The position numbers and the translations under genes were made by a program. A DNA stretch of 32,810 nucleotides, from positions 1 through 32,810 of the forward strand of contig CAIRGO010000265.1 of the NCBI GenBank assembly GCA_903878115.1, in the 5' to 3' direction. The notes under the pieces are model-generated. The model did no database searches, was not told where the DNA came from, and saw only the letters and a list, made by a program, of their open reading frames with translations. Below, in pieces: positions 17,307-27,200 of this stretch. Every line of letters begins with the position of its first letter. Positions within the stretch are counted from its first letter, which is position 1. Origin of the DNA: Akkermansiaceae bacterium. GTDB lineage: Bacteria > Verrucomicrobiota > Verrucomicrobiia > Verrucomicrobiales > Akkermansiaceae.

Positions 17307-17379
17307 AAAATAGCGTGTCTTCTCATCAATCATTGTCATTTCTTGCACATATCGTTGTTTGTGCTACGCTGATTTTGCA

Positions 17380-18285
17380 ATGAAACACTGGATGTTATTG
17401 GGTGCTTTGATGGTGGGCTGTGGAACAGCGCAGGAAGTGCCAGCTGATTTATCAAAATTGTTAGAATTTCTGAAGAAGGATGAAGGCGGACAGATGACCA
17501 TGCTCGCGCAAACTCTGCTAGGCAGAGATGGTGGCAACAAATTGTTTTATTATCCTACCAAAGATCAACCATGCACGCCAAAAAAATATGGCATTAAATA
17601 TGAGGATGTGAATTTTGTTGCCGCTGATGGAGTATCTTTGCATGGGTGGTTTTTACCGGTGGCACAAGGGCAGAAGGTCAAAGGCACGGTGGTTTTTTCG
17701 CATGGAAATGCTGGGTCTCTCGGTTATCACTTGGGTTTTGTTGATTGGCTAGTGAATGATGGTTATCAATTATTCATGTATGACTATCGCGGTTTTGGAA
17801 AATCAACTGGCTCGCCCACGCGTGAAGGTTTAGTTGAAGATGTGGAGGCGGCATTTGCTTACGCAGTAAAACGCAAAGATGTCGCGGGTGGTAAAATTTT
17901 TTCCTTTGCCCATAGTCTCGGTGGCGCGAAGTCGATTGTGGCATTGACTCGCAAACCAGTCCCCGGATTACGTGCGGTGATCACGGATGGTACCTTTGCG
18001 TCCTACGAGGGCATGGCAATTGCTATGGCGGGAAATTTCGGCAAAAACTTAGTCACTGATGAGCTAGCACCAAAAGATGTGGTGGCGAAATTACCCACGC
18101 CGTTGCTCATGATTCACGGCACTGACGATGAAGTGGTGCCGATCGCTCAAGGGAAACAGTTGTTCGCGGCGGCGGTGCCACGGAAGACATTTTTTGAAGT
18201 GCAGGGTGGCCATCACGGCGATTCTCTGTCGCGCAACAATGGTGAGTATCGCACAAAAATGTTAGATTGGATGGCGAAATTTTAA
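17380..18285 (+). CDS. Exported alpha/beta hydrolase, putative lipoprotein
   Basis: A 301-residue serine hydrolase from the ATG at 17380. A longer frame from a TTG at 17359 adds seven residues and is unlikely. The N-terminus MKHWMLLGALMVGCGTAQE is a signal sequence with a lipobox-like MVGC, so it is probably anchored in the periplasm. VFSHGNAGS supplies the oxyanion hole; the nucleophile is Ser179 in AHSLGG (Ala at the first position of GxSxG). Asp250 in HGTDDEVVP and His278/279 in GGHHGD complete the triad. The fold is the same BEM46/YfhR-like type as the gene at 11386-12207. Its stop is five bases from the convergent DUF1080 gene. Confidence 0.85.
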   Translation: MKHWMLLGALMVGCGTAQEVPADLSKLLEFLKKDEGGQMTMLAQTLLGRDGGNKLFYYPTKDQPCTPKKYGIKYEDVNFVAADGVSLHGWFLPVAQGQKVKGTVVFSHGNAGSLGYHLGFVDWLVNDGYQLFMYDYRGFGKSTGSPTREGLVEDVEAAFAYAVKRKDVAGGKIFSFAHSLGGAKSIVALTRKPVPGLRAVITDGTFASYEGMAIAMAGNFGKNLVTDELAPKDVVAKLPTPLLMIHGTDDEVVPIAQGKQLFAAAVPRKTFFEVQGGHHGDSLSRNNGEYRTKMLDWMAKF

Positions 18286-18290
18286 GTCGT

Positions 18291-19091
18291 TTATTTTGCT
18301 AACGATTTGATCGCGATATTGCGGAACCACACTGGTTGACCCTCGGCCTGCAGGGCGATGTGTCCGAAGCTAAGCATTTTATTGGCTCCAGCGTTCAGTA
18401 ACTCAATCGCAGGTGCGGTGCGGCATTCTGGGTCTAACTGCGGGTGCTGGTAGCGCAACACTTCTTTGCCGTTGACGCGATGGATGATCTCCTCATTGCC
18501 GTGGACTTCGATCTCGATTTTTACCCATTCTGCTGGAGGAAATGTCGGCGCGCTAGACTCGACGATGTGCTGAGTGATGAGCTTGTCATCCATCACGATA
18601 TGAGTACCGGGGCTGCACACATTGCCCGTTGATCGCGGACCTTTTCCTTCATCGGCGAGAAATTGAAATTCAAGACTGGAAGGAAAGCCTTGGACGAAAT
18701 TCATACTTTGCGGTGATTGTGCGTGCACCATTACGCCGCTATTCAGATTCACATAACTCGGCGCATCCGCCATCATTTTTCCGGTGAAGCGATACTCCAT
18801 GCGGAAGATATAATGCGAATAGGCGATGTTGGTGAACAAATGACCATATTGCTTATCGAATTTGGTATAATCATCGTAGGAAACTTTGATGATTCCATCT
18901 TCCACGCGAAATGTATTCAAGGCATTTTCCCCGCAAGCATGACCAGAGATTTTTGGTGTCCAGCCTTGCAAATCTTTGCCATTAAATAGTGTAATCCAGC
19001 CATCGTTCGCCACCGACTCTGCAGCAAGACAGTTCGTCACTACAGCACTACATAAAAACGCGAGCAAACCTGCCATGGCTATTTTTTTCAT
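18291..19091 (-). CDS. Exported DUF1080 protein (3-keto-disaccharide hydrolase family)
   Basis: A 266-residue secreted protein. The signal peptide covers about residues 1-24 (CLAAES). The mature part opens with WITLFNGKDLQGWTP, the hallmark first strand of the DUF1080/3-keto-disaccharide hydrolase family, and continues with a jelly-roll pattern (FRMEYRFTG, NSGVMVHAQ, EWVKIEIEVHGN, HRVNGKEVLRY). Members of this family are abundant in Verrucomicrobiota and Planctomycetota, and characterised ones cleave 3-keto-glycosides. The specific substrate here is not evident. It is transcribed alone on the minus strand, converging with the hydrolase gene. Confidence 0.88.
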   Translation of the reverse strand: MKKIAMAGLLAFLCSAVVTNCLAAESVANDGWITLFNGKDLQGWTPKISGHACGENALNTFRVEDGIIKVSYDDYTKFDKQYGHLFTNIAYSHYIFRMEYRFTGKMMADAPSYVNLNSGVMVHAQSPQSMNFVQGFPSSLEFQFLADEGKGPRSTGNVCSPGTHIVMDDKLITQHIVESSAPTFPPAEWVKIEIEVHGNEEIIHRVNGKEVLRYQHPQLDPECRTAPAIELLNAGANKMLSFGHIALQAEGQPVWFRNIAIKSLAK

Positions 19092-19191
19092 GCCAAAATC
19101 AATCGTGAATTTGTCTAACTAGCAAGGAGGAAAAATTCTACTTCTGTGATTGCTATCGGCCAAGCGTTCGCTATCTTGACGAGCACGCAGC

Positions 19192-21231
19192 ATGAAAGGG
19201 TTTTCTCGCATCACAGGATTTGGAATGAGTTTGCTATTCTTGGCTCATGGATCAGTTCATGCGCAGGATGTTGCGCCGCCTGCTGCAGATCCGGCGTCGA
19301 ATGATGCATCTTTAAAGGGCTTGAAAAATGCCCGCGTGATCTCGCTTTCGTTACCCGCTCCGCGTGGGCAAATTGTTGATCGCGAGGGTGAACCGTTCGC
19401 CCAAAACCGTGTCACTTATCAGGTGTCATTGCAATTTCCTCAATTCGAAAATGCCACCAAGGAATTTGTCATTGAGTGGGCGAGGAAACGTCTAGCCGAA
19501 TTGAAGGTGATCTTGCCGAAAGCATGGGATAAGACCGATGCCGAGCTGTGGGCGCACTATCAGGATCGTCGGTGGTTGCCGCTTTATCTATCGGGATTTC
19601 TCACCACCACAAGCGGTGCTGATGTTGCAAAAAAGTTAGATAAGCGCGATGACTTGGTGCTCACTCCGGTTTACTCACGTTATTACCCTGAGGCCAGTCT
19701 GGCCGCCCACATCATCGGATATACGGGTAGCGTGGGGAAATTGCCAACTGGGCCGATCAATTTTAACGAGCCGTTGTGGGAGTTGACAGAAGGTCGCACG
19801 GGATTGGAAATGCTATACGATAAGCAGCTAGCCGGCACTCCAGGGATGAAGCGGATTTTGTATAATGATGCCGGCGTCAAACTTTCGGAAGAAATCGTCA
19901 AACGCCCCAAAGCAGGAGGCAATGTCGTCACTACTCTCAATTTGCGTTGGCAAAAACGCGCGGAAAATGTTCTGCGTGATGGTTGCAAACGCGGCGCATT
20001 TGTGGTCATCGATGTCACTACGGGCGAAGTGCTGGTGATGGCATCACGGCCAACTTTTGATCTAACAGAATTTGTCGGAGGCATCAGTACCTCGCGATTT
20101 AAGGAGCTCAATGAAGACCCATCGGCGCCGTTGTTTGGTCGTGCCTTTTCTGCGCAATATCCACCAGCATCGACATTCAAAGCGGTGGTTGGGTTAGCGG
20201 CATTACAAGATGGCACGGTGACAGACAAAAAGACCATCTATGCACCCGCGTTCATTCAATTTCCCGGACATAAAGTCCGCAATGCTTCGGGCCGTGCCGA
20301 GGGCGATATCGCGATCAAATACGCGATGGCGCGCTCATGCAATACCTGGTTTGCACTGGTCGGTATCGATTGTGGTCCAACGAACTTTTTAGCAATGGCG
20401 CGTCGCGTTGGTTATGGTGAAAAAACCGGATTGCCCTTAGTCGGCGAGGCACCTGGATTGATCCCTACGAATGAGTGGATGTTAGCCAATCAGAAACGTA
20501 GATTTTTGAATGGCGATAGCGCGAACATGGCGATCGGTCAGGGAGTCTTGTTAGCCACTCCATTGCAAGTGGCACAAGGAATGGCTGCGATTGCGAACGG
20601 AAAAGTATTGCCGAAGTTGCAATTGATTCGCCAAATCCAAGATAGCAATGGTCGTGTGATCCAGCAATCCATCCCTGAAACGCGAACTGTATTAGGCGTA
20701 AATGATGAAGCGGTAGAGGTGGTGCATGAAGGCATGCGCGATGTGGTCAATGAAAGCTACGGTACTGGAAAAAGCGGTGCTCTGAGTTGGACAGTGATGT
20801 GCGGAAAAACCGGAACTGCTCAGTGGGGCCCGGCTTCGAAAGATCAACGCCTCGCTTGGTTTGCTGGTTACTTTCCTTTTGAAAATCCACGCTTTGCTTA
20901 TGCCGTTGTTTATGAAGGTCGCCCCGGTGAAACAGTGAGCGGTGGTCGCATGGCGGCACCAATGGTAGAAGCATTTTTCGATCCCTTGCGCAAAGAAATT
21001 GAGGGCATCATCACCGCTCCGAAAAAAGCCACTGTCATTATCGAAGGTGATGCGCCTGTGATCCCCCATGATGATAATGCCCCGATTCGAGCGATTCCTG
21101 TGCAGCCCGAAGAGGAAACCGAGGGTGTGCCAAAAGCCGTGCCGATTCCAGAAGATACAGAGGAACTGGATGCCATCGAGCCCGATGAACCAGTGCAAAG
21201 AGCTGAGCCAGTCGAGGAAGAAGATCAGTGA
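19192..21231 (+). CDS. mrdA: Penicillin-binding protein 2-type transpeptidase
   Basis: A class B peptidoglycan transpeptidase of 679 residues that cross-links wall peptides in the periplasm. The pedestal domain is recognisable from RGQIVDREGEPFAQNR (58-73). The catalytic motifs are all present: S327-TFK (in PPASTFK), S382-C-N and K539-T-G. Two features are unusual. The N-terminus looks like a short signal peptide ending in SVHAQD instead of a long transmembrane anchor, and the C-terminus carries a Pro/Glu-rich acidic tail of about 60 residues. Neither mreC, mreD nor rodA is adjacent, so the symbol rests on domain similarity. A strong hairpin follows 25 bp after the stop. Confidence 0.85.
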   Translation: MKGFSRITGFGMSLLFLAHGSVHAQDVAPPAADPASNDASLKGLKNARVISLSLPAPRGQIVDREGEPFAQNRVTYQVSLQFPQFENATKEFVIEWARKRLAELKVILPKAWDKTDAELWAHYQDRRWLPLYLSGFLTTTSGADVAKKLDKRDDLVLTPVYSRYYPEASLAAHIIGYTGSVGKLPTGPINFNEPLWELTEGRTGLEMLYDKQLAGTPGMKRILYNDAGVKLSEEIVKRPKAGGNVVTTLNLRWQKRAENVLRDGCKRGAFVVIDVTTGEVLVMASRPTFDLTEFVGGISTSRFKELNEDPSAPLFGRAFSAQYPPASTFKAVVGLAALQDGTVTDKKTIYAPAFIQFPGHKVRNASGRAEGDIAIKYAMARSCNTWFALVGIDCGPTNFLAMARRVGYGEKTGLPLVGEAPGLIPTNEWMLANQKRRFLNGDSANMAIGQGVLLATPLQVAQGMAAIANGKVLPKLQLIRQIQDSNGRVIQQSIPETRTVLGVNDEAVEVVHEGMRDVVNESYGTGKSGALSWTVMCGKTGTAQWGPASKDQRLAWFAGYFPFENPRFAYAVVYEGRPGETVSGGRMAAPMVEAFFDPLRKEIEGIITAPKKATVIIEGDAPVIPHDDNAPIRAIPVQPEEETEGVPKAVPIPEDTEELDAIEPDEPVQRAEPVEEEDQ

Positions 21232-21248
21232 GCGAATCAATGATCTGT

Positions 21249-21291
21249 AAAAAAACAACCACAACTTCGCAACGTAGCGAACTTGTGGTTG
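21249..21291 (-). terminator. Intrinsic terminator for transketolase
   Basis: Arms 21256-21270 and 21277-21291 form a 15-bp stem with one C-C mismatch around the 6-nt loop AACGTA. On the minus strand the stem is followed directly by seven T residues (plus-strand A run 21249-21255), 25 bp past the tkt stop. On the plus strand it may also end the PBP transcript, without a T-tract. Confidence 0.9.
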
Positions 21292-21315
21292 ATCTAATGT
21301 AAAATATTTCTCCGC

Positions 21316-23289
21316 TTACTTCGCCGCAGCAATCACGGTGTCTTTCGTCATGCCGAGCTCTTTCATCACGGTATTTCCGGGAGCGGAGATGCCGAAACGA
21401 TCAATAGCGATGACTTTTCCTGCGAGTCCTACGTATTTCCACCAAAGTCCACCTACGCCAGCCTCGATGGCGATGCGCTTGGTGCAGGATGCTGGCAATA
21501 CACTTTCAATATAGGCAGGAGATTGACGATCGAATCTTTCAAAGCATGGCATGGAAACAACGCGAACGCCTTCTCCTAATTCTTTGGCGGCATCGATGCA
21601 ATGTTGCAACTCGGAGCCACTGGCTAACAGAATGGTGGTCAACGCTGCGGTTTCTTTTTTCGCAATGTAGCCGCCGCGGATCACTCCATCACGACGAGTC
21701 TCGACGGACAATTCATTCATCAAAGGAATGGCTTGGCGAGTGAGAATCAGTGCAGTCGGGCCATCGGTGCGGTGCATCGCAGCAACAAAGGCACCAGCGG
21801 TTTCCTCGGCATCACCGGGGCGGATGACATCCAGACCAGGAATCACGCGCAGTCCTGAAACAGTTTCCACGGGTTGGTGAGTAGGTCCATCTTCGCCGAC
21901 GCCGACAGAGTCGTGCGTGAAAATGTATGTGACAGGGAGTTTCGCTAAAGCGGCGAGACGGATCGAGGGACGCAGATAATCGGCGAACACCAAGAATGTA
22001 GCGCCAGACGGACGGAAGATGCCATCGTAGGCAATGCCATTGCAGATCGCGCCCATCGCGTGTTCGCGAATGCCGAACCAGATGTTGCGACCACTCGGGT
22101 TGGTGGCTGAAAAATCGCCGCCATCTTTGATGTAATTTTTTGTTGATCCGAAAAGGTCAGCGCTGCCAGTGATGAAATTCGGCACTGCTTTGGCGACGGC
22201 GTTGATGACATTGGCACCCGCTGAACGAGTTGCGTCTTTGTAATCGGCGGCAAATGTCGGGATTTTCGCGCTCAGATCGGTAGGCACTGCCATGGCAATG
22301 TTTTCGGTGAGTTCTTGCGCGAGTGCTGGATTCGCCGCGGACCAAGCATCGTAGGTTGCCTGCCATGCGGCTAAGTCGCTCGCGGCTTTTTCATTGCGTG
22401 CTGCGAAGAATGCTTTCACTTCATCCGACACAAAGAAATGTTCTGCGGGCAAGCCGAGGTTTTTGCGCGCTTCATCGATGAATTTCGCGCCGCCTTCGCC
22501 GTGTGCTTTGGCGGTGCCGGCCACTTCTGGAATGCCTTTGCCGATCAACGTTTTGGCGATGATCACTTTTGGTCTGCCATTATTGTTCGCTTTTGCTTCT
22601 GCTAAGGCCGTTGCCACTGCTGCGAGATCGTGACCATTGATCGTTACGGCATCCCACTGCTGCGATGCGAAATATTGCTCGGCATTTTCCCCTTGTGTAA
22701 GGTCTGCCATCGCATCGAGCGTGACATCGTTTGAATCATAGATTAAAATCAAGTTGTCCAATTGATTGTGTCCCGCGAAGGCAATCGCTTCTTTCGCCAC
22801 ACCTTCTTGTAAGCAGCCATCACCGAAAAGCGCCACCACATGATGGTCGAAAATCACATGCTCTGATGTATTAAAACGAGCCGCCGCTTTTTTACCCGAT
22901 AGCGCAAAGCCCACAGAGTTGGCAATTCCTTGACCCAATGGGCCAGTGGTTGCTTCTACGCCAGGAGTTTCATGAAATTCTGGATGCCCTGGCGTGATCG
23001 AATGAAATTGACGGAAATTTTTCACTTCTTCCATCGATAGCACATACCCAGACATGTGCAGCCATGAGTAGAGAAACATCGATCCATGACCGGCGGAAAG
23101 AATAAATCGATCTCGGTTCAACCAACGCGGAGTGGAGGGGCTGAAACGCATCGACTCGCCAAACAGCACAGCACCAATCTCTGCACAACCCAAGGGCAAG
23201 CCTAAATGACCCGAAGAACAGGCGTGGATGGCATCCATGGCAAGACCACGGGCTTGATTGGCAGCAGCGGATAAAACGGTAGTATTCAT
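21316..23289 (-). CDS. tkt: Transketolase
   Basis: Thiamine-diphosphate enzyme moving two-carbon ketol units in the pentose-phosphate pathway. The 657 residues match the bacterial family. Visible motifs are [10 protein letters not shown] with His28, [14 protein letters not shown] with His68, [14 protein letters not shown], the TPP/Mg motif from GDGCLQEG (156-163) to N187, and the pyrimidine-domain [33 protein letters not shown]-like sequence follows ([16 protein letters not shown]). All expected active-site histidines seem present. It is a single-gene unit ending in the terminator at 21249-21291. The ATG has no Shine-Dalgarno sequence. Confidence 0.97.
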   Translation of the reverse strand: MNTTVLSAAANQARGLAMDAIHACSSGHLGLPLGCAEIGAVLFGESMRFSPSTPRWLNRDRFILSAGHGSMFLYSWLHMSGYVLSMEEVKNFRQFHSITPGHPEFHETPGVEATTGPLGQGIANSVGFALSGKKAAARFNTSEHVIFDHHVVALFGDGCLQEGVAKEAIAFAGHNQLDNLILIYDSNDVTLDAMADLTQGENAEQYFASQQWDAVTINGHDLAAVATALAEAKANNNGRPKVIIAKTLIGKGIPEVAGTAKAHGEGGAKFIDEARKNLGLPAEHFFVSDEVKAFFAARNEKAASDLAAWQATYDAWSAANPALAQELTENIAMAVPTDLSAKIPTFAADYKDATRSAGANVINAVAKAVPNFITGSADLFGSTKNYIKDGGDFSATNPSGRNIWFGIREHAMGAICNGIAYDGIFRPSGATFLVFADYLRPSIRLAALAKLPVTYIFTHDSVGVGEDGPTHQPVETVSGLRVIPGLDVIRPGDAEETAGAFVAAMHRTDGPTALILTRQAIPLMNELSVETRRDGVIRGGYIAKKETAALTTILLASGSELQHCIDAAKELGEGVRVVSMPCFERFDRQSPAYIESVLPASCTKRIAIEAGVGGLWWKYVGLAGKVIAIDRFGISAPGNTVMKELGMTKDTVIAAAK

Positions 23290-23416
23290 GTGACGATAGG
23301 TAAAAATAATTTAGCGGCGCGGAACGCTAGAGAAATCCCGCGCTACTGGCAAGAGATGATTTTGTCAGTATTTGCCAATCGTGTTGCCTCTTGGAGGTGC
23401 TCATTGGTAAAATTTC

Positions 23417-24172
23417 CTATAGCCGGTAACGGCGCCGATAACTCAGAGGAGTTTCGCCCATTTCGCGCCGAAATAATTGCACGAACGACGAGCTGTCGGC
23501 AAAGCCGCAATCGCGGGCGATTTGGGTGAGTTTGTCGTCGGCTTTACTCAGTCTGTAACAGGCAGCGCTGATGCGGGTTTTGAGGATGAACATTTGTGGA
23601 CTGCATGCGAAGGCTTGTTTGAAGCGGCGCAGAAATTGGCGCTCCGACAATCCCACAATCTCCGCCAGCGTTGTGATGTTGAGTTTTTGGCGAAAGGAAT
23701 TACGAATGATTTCGACCGCCTGATCAATCAGCAAATACGGTTTGAGATGTTCTTTTGCTCCGGTATAACTGCGGGTGGTGCCCATCACTCCGATCACTTG
23801 ACCATTGCCATCGAAGATTGGGAATTTGTTAGTAATATACCAATCAGGGATGCTGAGGCGGTTGAAGAAGAGTTCGACGATTTGTAGTTTGGCGACCTTA
23901 CTGCGCATGACCGCAAGATCATCGCGCCGAAAGTGCTCGGCCATGTGTGTCGGGAAAAGATCAAAGTCGGATTTTCCTAACAATTGTTGTTCGCTGCTAA
24001 AGCCGAGTCGTTCATAAAATGTGCGACTGCCTGCTACCAATATAGAATCCGTGTTTTTGAGAAAAAAAGTGGTGTCTGGCAATTGATCGAAGAGTTTTGT
24101 CAATGCGTGCTGATTGCCGATAGAGGTGAGCAGTTGTGATTTTTGCGCCTCCAGTGAAGTGTCCGATTTCAT
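23417..24172 (-). CDS. PAS-domain AraC-family transcription regulator
   Basis: A DNA-binding regulator of 251 residues from the ATG at 24172. An ATG at 24229 would add 19 residues and run into the divergent promoter region, so I prefer the shorter form. The N-terminal half is a PAS sensor (about 18-135: LPDTTFFLKNTDSILVAG, LLGKSDFDLFP, KFPIFDGNGQVIGVMGTTR). The C-terminal half is an AraC domain with two helix-turn-helices (ITTLAEIVGLSERQFLRRF and LTQIARDCGFADSSSFVQLF) and the final GETPLSYRR. The ligand is unknown. It is divergent from the giant secreted-protein gene across 80 bp, which makes that gene its most likely target. Confidence 0.88.
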   Translation of the reverse strand: MKSDTSLEAQKSQLLTSIGNQHALTKLFDQLPDTTFFLKNTDSILVAGSRTFYERLGFSSEQQLLGKSDFDLFPTHMAEHFRRDDLAVMRSKVAKLQIVELFFNRLSIPDWYITNKFPIFDGNGQVIGVMGTTRSYTGAKEHLKPYLLIDQAVEIIRNSFRQKLNITTLAEIVGLSERQFLRRFKQAFACSPQMFILKTRISAACYRLSKADDKLTQIARDCGFADSSSFVQLFRREMGETPLSYRRRYRL

Positions 24173-24252
24173 ATATAAAAAGACATAGCTTATGACACAA
24201 GATCTGGCTAGTTTTATCTGTGAACCCAAGACCTAGTTAACCAAATTCAATT
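24173..24252. promoter_or_regulatory. Divergent promoter region with imperfect direct repeats
   Basis: This 80-bp gap separates the PAS-AraC gene and the giant repeat-protein gene. It contains CAAGATCTGGCTAGTT (24198-24213) and a related CAAGACC-TAGTTA (24227-24239) in the same orientation, 29 bp apart start to start. Tandem same-orientation half-sites are what AraC-family proteins usually bind. The match needs a 3-nt gap, so the assignment is tentative. Confidence 0.35.
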
Positions 24253-27200
24253 ATGAAAATCCGTATCCGAAATGTATTTCTTGCCTTGTTGTCGTTTTCC
24301 CCCGCTTACGCCGCTACGTTGGTGTGGGATGGTGGAGGTTCTGATCCCGGCGATCTCGGAATTGCTAACAACTGGAATCCCGATGCCGCTCCTAACGTCG
24401 CCACGCCAGATACGCTGCAATGGAATGGAACGGTTGCCGGACCTTTAGCATTGTTTTACACGGTGACCAATGCGACATTAGGCGGTGCTGCCGGCAATCC
24501 AGGGCTCAACTTGGATATCGCGGCGGGGCAGACGTCTAGTCTCACTCTCGATTCTGGCACGCATACGGGATCACTGCGCATGAACAATGTCACCATTGAC
24601 GCAGCAGCAGGGGCATTTTCCTTGGGGAATTCGGCGAATGCCTTTAACGTAACCTTGGGTGGTGCTGGTGGACAAACTCACACGTGGACGAATCAATCTG
24701 CCAATACAGCCACGGTGAATTCTGATGTCAATTTTGGTGTTGGCGGTGGTGGCACTCATACATTGGCACTCGCAGGGAGTGGCAACTGGCAGATCAACAA
24801 AGCATTTGCGCCATTGGCTAACGGGCTAAATTTGCTTAAAATAGGCACCGGCACAGCGACATTGAATGCGGGGGCCACCTTGACTGGCAACAATACCAAT
24901 TCCTATTTGCCTGGCACGGCTTTGGGGCCTTTTTTGGTGCGTGAAGGAAATTTAGTTTTCAACGGTGACACCTACAGCATTACGGGAGAAGCAGTGGTTG
25001 GCGGGGTGGTCACCAATGGTGGGGCAGGGCAAAATGCCAAATGGAGAATTGATGCCGGCACGGTAAATGTAACTGCGTATCTCTCGCTCTGTCGTGGCAA
25101 TGGTGTGGGGGCGGTTTCTTCCGATCTGGAATTAAACAACGCATCAACCATTACGGCAGCGAATTTTAGTGGCGGCTTTAATGGCGGTTCAGCGCTCAAT
25201 ACACCCAAGGGCAGCATCGTGTTAAACAATACTTCATCGATGACCATCACTGCCAACGGTGTGTTTAACCTCGCAGAATCGGCGGGATCCAATGTAGCTG
25301 TGACACTCAACAACAGCGCGCAACTCAACAATCCTGGCACAGGGGCAAAGACAATAGGAAATGCTGGCATTGGAAGTGTGACCTTAAATGATAGTAGCTC
25401 TCTAACATTTGGCGCGGCGACGACGATCATTGGCAGCATTGGCGGCAATGGAACCTTGAATCTGCATAGCTCTGGGACGACTACACTTGGTGCCCTTACC
25501 TACGTCGGTTACAGAACGGGTATTGGCTCGATGACTCAATCAGCAGGTATTTGGAACAACACAGGCGAGGTTCGCATCGGTGGCTCAGACACCAATGGCA
25601 CAGGTCTCAATGGCACGGGTGCCCTCACGTTTAATGGAGGCACCGCTAATCTAGGGGCGCTGACTGTTGCTCGTGGTAATAACAATCAAAATACGGTTTC
25701 TGGCACCGTGACGATCAATGCCGGAGCAATCGTCAATAACCAAGACGACTTGATTCTCGGTTTTGCAGGTAATAACAACCTTGGAAAATTGACACTCGCT
25801 GGAGGAACACTCACTGTGGGAACTTTGGCGACGAAGTGGATGCAAGTAGGAAAATGGGACACCAGCAAAGGACAATTTGACATCAGTTCGGGAAATCTCA
25901 ATTTATACAATAGCAGTGCACTAAAAATGAATGCCGATGGCACCGTGGGTGCTAATGTTATCAATCAAACGGGTGGTTCGATTACTTTTTATAGCAACGC
26001 TGGAACCACGGTGGGTGGCACGGGCGATCTTGATCTACAACGAGCTGGCGCTGCGGCCAGCAATAATACTTACCATTTGAGTGGAGGAACTCTCACTGTG
26101 CCAAGGGTGGTTTCTACGGCCACCACTGGCACACGTACATTTAACTTTAATGGCGGCACGCTGCAAGCGACGAGCACGAATGCCACCTATTTCAACCTCG
26201 GTGCTGGTGCCGCGCGCGCTAATGTTCGCAATGGCGGTGCTATCATCCACAGCAATGGTATGGACATCGGTATCCCGCAAGCACTGTTGCACAGTAACAT
26301 CGCAGATGATCTTGCGATCGATGGCGGTCTTACCAAGCAGGGATCAGGCGCTCTAACTGTTAGTGGGACAAATTCCTACACCGGGCCGACATTGGTCAGT
26401 GGCGGAACTTTGTCATTAGGAGCATCAGGTGTGATCAATACGAGTAGCAGTCTAACGATCAATGGCAGCGGTGCGAAGTTTACGCAAAGCACATTGAGTA
26501 GCTTCACGCCGCCAGTAACTCTTACTCAAGGCACCTACGAAAGCAATGGCCTGATCAAATCGCTGACCGTAGCAAGTGATGTGAGTAATACCATCAATCC
26601 GGGTGCTGGCACAGCGAATTCGATGATTGTGGAAGATGCAGTCACTTTTGCCGGTGCCGCAACGATTAACCTTCGTGCGAATGGTGGATTCATGGATCGT
26701 TTTATCGACGTCTATTCTATCTCATCGATGGTATTGACCACTCCGGGAGACGGTGCTGTTAACGGACAGATTGTGCTTAATGTCTCAAACATCGGCACCT
26801 GGTCTGGCGGAACCGATTACCCTTTGATTAAATATGGCACCTTTAGCGGTACGCTCGATGATTTTGTGTTAGGCACAGTCTCGGGGCTAAGTCCGCGTCA
26901 GACAGCGTCGTTGATCAACACTGGCAGTTCGATCGCCCTGCGCATTACGGGTGATTCGTTGCGTTGGACTGGTGCGAACAACTCACAATGGACCATCACG
27001 CCTCTTGATCCTAATTTTAACTGGGTTCTACCGAGCAGTTCTACAAATGCCGATTTCATCACCGGTGATGTGGTACTATTCGATGACAGTGCTAGCAATT
27101 TTGCGGTGAGCATCGATGCCAACGTAACTCCTGGATCAACTGTGTTTGACAATACGACGCTCTATACGATTTCGAGTTCAGGCTCTTTTGGTATTGCGGG

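Noticed and set aside
23312-23345. GC-rich imperfect palindrome upstream of tkt
   Set aside because: The arms pair only with a bulge of several bases, and no regulator or riboswitch pattern can be matched to it.
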